In this document: positions 60,061 through 64,000 of the stretch, one piece after another
Position numbering within the stretch: the first letter of the stretch is position 1
How the letters are laid out: each line of letters starts with the position of its first letter
NCBI RefSeq assembly: GCF_000204055.1
Contig: NW_006768795.1
Span: 974,579-1,038,578 of the forward strand
DNA length: 64,000 bases
Source of the DNA: Melampsora larici-populina 98AG31
Lineage: Eukaryota; Basidiomycota; Pucciniomycetes; Pucciniales; Melampsoraceae
Direction of reading: 5' to 3'
Program-made: the position numbers and the translations under genes
Notes under the pieces: model-generated
Database searches by the model: none
Seen by the model: only the letters and a program-made list of their open reading frames with translations
Told to the model about the DNA's origin: nothing

Positions 60061-60065
60061 CTTAA

Positions 60066-60680
60066 GTGGTATTGCTTATTTGTATCAGTTTTCATATCAA
60101 AGAATTTCCAACATTCAACAAATGGCCCCCAAATAAAAATTCATCTTCATTTGCTTTGGTCATGACAAATTTGAAGATCAGAAGCTTTAGACAATCTTCT
60201 TCTGGATTAGAGATCATCTTGACTGATTGAAATGATTTGGGGCTGAAGTAACTAACTTTCTTTCTCACTTGGAATCATGGTCCTTCTCAAATCCTGTAAT
60301 GCATGCTACAATATTTTGTTCTTTTGGAGGTCTAGATTTTGATCTTTTCAGAAAGAATTGTAGGAATCTGACTTCCAAATTTTCATTGGGTTTGAAAGGA
60401 GTTGTAATCCCAAGGAATTATTTCATGACCCAATCCAATTGATTCTCCATGTGCCATTTTGGATCAAGCTTTCCATTCCATTCTTACACTCCTTTCTTGA
60501 CAGACTCATTTATGGGTGTCACTTAGTATGCTATCACTCAGTGATAGTGTGGATTATTTTTATTCATCCACTGATTATTATACTTAGTATGATACACATT
60601 GATTTTTGAGCTTATGCATCTAACTTGTTTCATTCCTGTAGTATTACTGCTGTGTTGCTAAGTGTACACATGTATGCTAG
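60066..60680. other. Non-coding stretch
   Basis: Nothing recognised apart from short palindromes near 60540. Confidence 0.3.
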
Positions 60681-61494
60681 CACTACACAAAAAGTAATCT
60701 TTACCGGGCGGTAAAGAAAACTACTGCCATAGAAAAATCCTGAGGCAACAGGAAGAGAGCTAAAAATCTGAAAAAATATGGACCTTGTTCCTAGATGTTG
60801 GGGTGTCATGATGAGTATTTTTTTTGTATTTTATAGACAAATATTGTTCAATGTACTAACAATAAAGGCTGAGAATCATCAAAAACCCACATGTAACAAT
60901 ACCTGAAATTTGGCCCATGATTTTGAAGACAGGATTTTGAAATTCTCAAACATCAACAACTTTTGCATTTCAGAATCAAATCACTTGATTTTCAGTTCAT
61001 CAAAAAGGTGGGTCCTTCCTCTACATTTATCATTGAGGCATCACATCTGTAGCCGGTCTGCAAAAGATCCTACAGAGCTATTTATTCAGAGCTGTTTGAA
61101 CATATGTAGAGTGTTTACATGACTAGATAACACCTTACTACCTTTATGAAGTTTAAAGGAGAATGGTTCAGCTTTTGAATGAACCAAAAAATCAAGTCAT
61201 TTGGAGCAGAATTGCAAAAGTTATTGAAGGTTTTAGACCACAAATTATTGTCTTATTCTGACCCAAATTTCAGGTATTGTTACAGGTGGGTTGTTGATGA
61301 TCTTTAGCCTTTATTGTTAGTACATCAACCAATATCTGTGTGTAAAATACAAAAAAATACTCATCATGACGACCCAACATCTAGGAACAAGGTGCATATT
61401 TTTTCAGATTTTTAGCTCTCTTCCTGTTGCGTCAGGATTTTTCTATGTCAGTAGTTTTCTTTACCGCCCGGTAAAGATTACATTTTGTGTAGTG
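60681..61494. mobile_element. CACTA-like foldback element, copy 2, complete (814 bp)
   Basis: It begins CACTACACAAAAAGTAATC and ends GATTACATTTTGTGTAGTG. Both arms then carry TTTACCGGGCGGTAAAG or its complement. The arms are about 250 bp each. Flanks TAG and TAA fit a mutated 3-bp duplication as in CACTA elements. The centre is in inverted orientation relative to the copy at 10645..11396. There is no transposase gene. Confidence 0.68.
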
Positions 61495-61760
61495 TAATAC
61501 AAGTGCTTGGGTGGGGGGTCTTCCTAAACCAGTTATGGTGTAAAAGGAACATAAATGAGTAGCCTTGTGATGTTGAGGTCCAAAATTATAATATAGGACA
61601 AGGAAGTCCTGACACCAATAAAATACTGAAAGGTAAGCGGAAAGAGCAAAATGGGGGGTCAGTGATATACCCATAACTTGGTTTTATCAATAAGCCTGAG
61701 CCTGAGCTAAACCCACACTTATGATCAAAGTGTTTACTGACAGGTTGTGCTGTTTAAGAT

Positions 61761-61934
61761 TTATATAATTGAGATGGTTTTTGCCATATCTTCCAAAAGA
61801 TAATCATGTAGGTAGAGCTGGTAGCAGCTAGAAGTCCATCTCCCTGATGAGTTAATGTCTTCATGTGATACCCGTCCTAGTGCTGTCAGTAATGAGGCAC
61901 CACCTGCTCTGAAGGAGTGGCCTGAAATAGAGTC
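61761..61934 (-). pseudogene. Tyrosine recombinase C-terminal fragment (Crypton-like)
   Basis: The minus strand reads SGHSFRAGGASLLTALGRVS, HEDINSSGRWTSSCYQLYL, then HDY. The HxxR box (HSFR), the G-R-W block and the Tyr near the end follow the catalytic order of tyrosine recombinases (Arg-His-Arg-Tyr). In fungi such genes are carried by Crypton transposons. Sequence further upstream on the same strand (to about 62300) has stop-ridden frames, so the element is dead. Confidence 0.6.
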
Positions 61935-62930
61935 TCAACAGTGAGTTCTCCATATCTGGTTACACCTAGCTATGAAGACAGATCAAGTCAGATTTATCCT
62001 AGTGTTCTTGTGATATTGGTAGATAGATAATGTGACCCAGGGTGGCTAGTGGTTAATGCTTTTACTAAAACTTCTTGCACTGGCCATAGTTGATGTTACA
62101 CATTGAGGAGGAGAGGTTGGGGAACACCTGCCTTAGTGTTCTTTGCTCCTCTGTCCATACTGATGATGTGGTATATGTTGTTTGAAGGCCATATGGCATT
62201 GTCACCCAGGACTGATTATAACCACTGTGGTTTTCCTTCTTTAGTACCATCAGGTAGTTCCACTAGTCTGACCATACCCAAAAGGCACAGATTAAGAAAT
62301 AAAAGATAGCTAAGTTGTTTGACACTACAAAAAAAAAGTTTTCTAACTGGATTAGGTAAATTTATTTAAGCAAAAAAGTTGACCCAGATTAGGCAAATGT
62401 GCTAAGTAGCCAATGTCTACTTCACACTATGTAATATATCAAGGCATTACCTGTTGATGAGATGAATTAAATGTGATCTGACATGTTTTCCAGAGCACTA
62501 AATTACACCTGACTTGGTGGATCTATTCTATTTGTAATTTTGAGAAGTTTCAATCATTATTGATGGAGCAGGATTGTTTGCTGATTTTGGTTTTCATACC
62601 AGTTCCACCAGAGCAGTATTGGAATTTGACACAAGCCCGTGAGATGTGGAATTAATAGATCAACTCCAAATATATCTCACTGAACAAAACAACTCATTTA
62701 CATACAAATTTTACCATTACCGGTTTACATTCAGCTTTATTTGACTGAGATTGTGACAGCTGACAAACTGTTGTTTTCCAAAATATCGACTTTAATTTAT
62801 CTCCGATTCAGACATCAAATGAGCCAAGTAAGAAATGAAATACTAAGGAATACAATAAGACATGTAGACAACAAAGTGCGATGATGGATTATGCATCAGA
62901 ACTCAGATGTATCAAATGGGGGATTTAGTT
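61935..62930. other. Probable remainder of the Crypton-like element and non-coding sequence
   Basis: Frames on the minus strand, 62065-62300, are broken; no motif is clear enough to name. The rest shows nothing. Confidence 0.3.
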
Positions 62931-64000
62931 TTAATGTTCTTCAGAAGCCGAGGATGAACTTTCTTCAGAGCTGCTTAAGTCCTCCAAATTCTTCTCCAGC
63001 ATACCATTGATTGCTTCGATTGCATGTTGAAGACCTTCTTCTGTGTGCTTCATTTGCTTCACAAGGCGTAAGACTTGCTTGTTGAGATCTTCCACTTGGT
63101 TTTTGAGGTCGCATACTGGGAAAGATGTCTGCACAAATGTATAAGGATTAATTCAACTGACGCAAAGTGTACCTGAAACAAGAATCTCACTTTGTTTTTC
63201 ACGGAGTTTCTCCCTACTTTGGACTTCTTGAAAAACCTGAACACCTGATTTGATCTCATTTGCACCAGGATTTAATTTGATCGAGCTAAGTTGAATAGGC
63301 GTGATAGGCTGGATATTGGCGCCTGTTACTGTTCAAGTGTAATCAATAGGTCAAATTAATTTGTACATTAGACGCTATAAATCAACAATAAAGTCTCAAC
63401 AATCTTTTGTAAGTGCATGATAGAAATGGACCGACTATGATTCTCAAGACCAAGGATATCAATTTCTTGTAAGCAGATCAAATCTTCATAATGCAAGGCT
63501 TTTTGATCCACATCCAAGTGTTTCGGTGATGGAACTTCTTCTTGTTTGACACTCAACACCTCAATATCAGTAGTCGCAATAAGTGGCTTGTCGTTCATTA
63601 CTGGTACCTTCGCAATTGGAACCAAGGAATCCTGAAGGGACAACAGTTCCTTTCTCTCATCCTCATCGCTGACTTCAGAAACGCAAAGCGTGGGAAAAGT
63701 TGAGTTTGACTTTTGATCACGAGTTTTGACTGGTACATCATTGTATTCCTACAAAAATAAAGTGGGTGAGGATTAAAAAACACACATGATTGGTCAGACC
63801 AGATAAACGATGATATGTAGAGATTGTGCCACTTTACAATCTGATTTAGGACGATCGGGCTAGTGCTCCCAGTGGCGCTTGCATCTATGATACTCTCATT
63901 CTTAAAGAGGGCTCGAGGTTTCTGAATTGCACAAGATTAAAGTCGTATTCAACGATTTGTAAGAAAGTATCTCACTTCAACTCACGACTTCTTCTTACCA
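62931..64000 (-). CDS. Coiled-coil protein of unknown function, 5' end beyond the window
   Basis: Four exons visible: 63838..63921, 63436..63748, 63191..63322 and 62931..63115 (238 codons), with further exons past the edge. Phase works only if the last intron runs from GTGAGA (63190) to CCCAG (63116), which gives an unbroken heptad helix: KLREKQICDLKNQVEDLNKQ, then VLRLVKQMKHTEEGLQHAI. The tail is acidic/Ser-rich (EDLSSSEESSSSASEEH). The upstream part is low-complexity and charged (CVSEVSDEDERKELLSLQDS), with LCL-type patches but no domain. The C-terminal helix could mediate dimerisation. Function unknown. Confidence 0.62.

Larger units (their letters stand above)
54336..60065 (+). mobile_element. 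Full-length Ty1/copia LTR retrotransposon with 5-bp target duplication
   Basis: CTTAA at 54336-54340 and again at 60061-60065 flanks a 5.7-kb element. It has two LTRs, a half-tRNA-type primer site, gag, then protease-integrase-reverse transcriptase-RNase H in copia order, and a purine tract (GACGGGGGGA) before the 3' LTR. Within the shared LTR sequence I noticed only a couple of substitutions, so insertion is fairly recent, yet the coding region has frameshifts and a stop codon. It is inactive by itself but could be moved in trans. Confidence 0.9.

Noticed and set aside
60525..60590. Palindromic TATCACTCAGTGATA and repeated CTTAGTATG
   Set aside because: Too short and imperfect to call an element or regulatory site.

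Overview
The window looks like nuclear DNA of a basidiomycete, most likely a rust fungus (Pucciniales). It is AT-rich. Genes carry many short introns (about 60-100 bp, GT..AG). Small islands of housekeeping genes sit between long deserts of decayed transposons. The hAT, PIF/Harbinger, Crypton-type and Ty1/copia remnants, together with large secreted proteins of no known family, are what rust genomes usually show. The genus cannot be fixed from the sequence alone.

Layout. 0-3 kb: a large secreted-protein gene (725 aa after splicing) with nuclear-localisation-like patches and a C-terminal DLNEP motif, followed by what looks like a remnant of a relative. 4-5.5 kb: an Sbp1-like RRM-RGG-RRM RNA-binding protein (-). 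7.2-15.5 kb: transposon desert with a dead hAT transposase, a 634-bp insertion unit, a CACTA-like foldback, a 984-bp Harbinger-like element and a tRNA-like sequence. 15.7-29.5 kb: a gene island with arylamine N-acetyltransferase (+), two Kre9/Knh1-like cell-wall proteins (-), a cystinosin-type transporter (-) divergent from a TFIIIC zinc-finger subunit (+), and a protein of unknown function (-).

29.5-34.5 kb: foldback elements and a fragment related to the 43.5 kb gene. 34.9-38.8 kb: a BTB/POZ protein (+) and an AMMECR1 homologue (-), converging on a TA-flanked MITE. 39-48.3 kb: a Harbinger transposase fragment, a 909-aa rust-type unknown protein (+), and several MITEs and hairpins. 48.9-53.4 kb: a second island (all -) with mitochondrial ribosomal protein bL12m, RhoGDI and a small cysteine-free secreted protein. 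54.3-60.1 kb: a complete but disabled Ty1/copia retrotransposon with a 5-bp target duplication. 60.7-61.9 kb: a second CACTA-like foldback and a tyrosine-recombinase (Crypton-like) remnant. 62.9-64 kb: the 3' part of a coiled-coil gene cut by the window edge.

Intron-exon structures were worked out by hand from splice sites, reading phase and family motifs. The fully resolved genes all give phase-consistent models. There is no operon-like organisation. The clearest functional links are the shared 291-bp promoter of the cystinosin/TFIIIC pair and the two Kre9-like paralogues with the same exon plan. The most intriguing items are the secreted protein with nuclear signals and a DLN tail, the two MITE copies whose stems appear to have changed in a compensating way, the perfect 33-bp hairpin, the start-codon-only first coding exons, and the copia element's half-tRNA-type primer site with unusual LTR ends.
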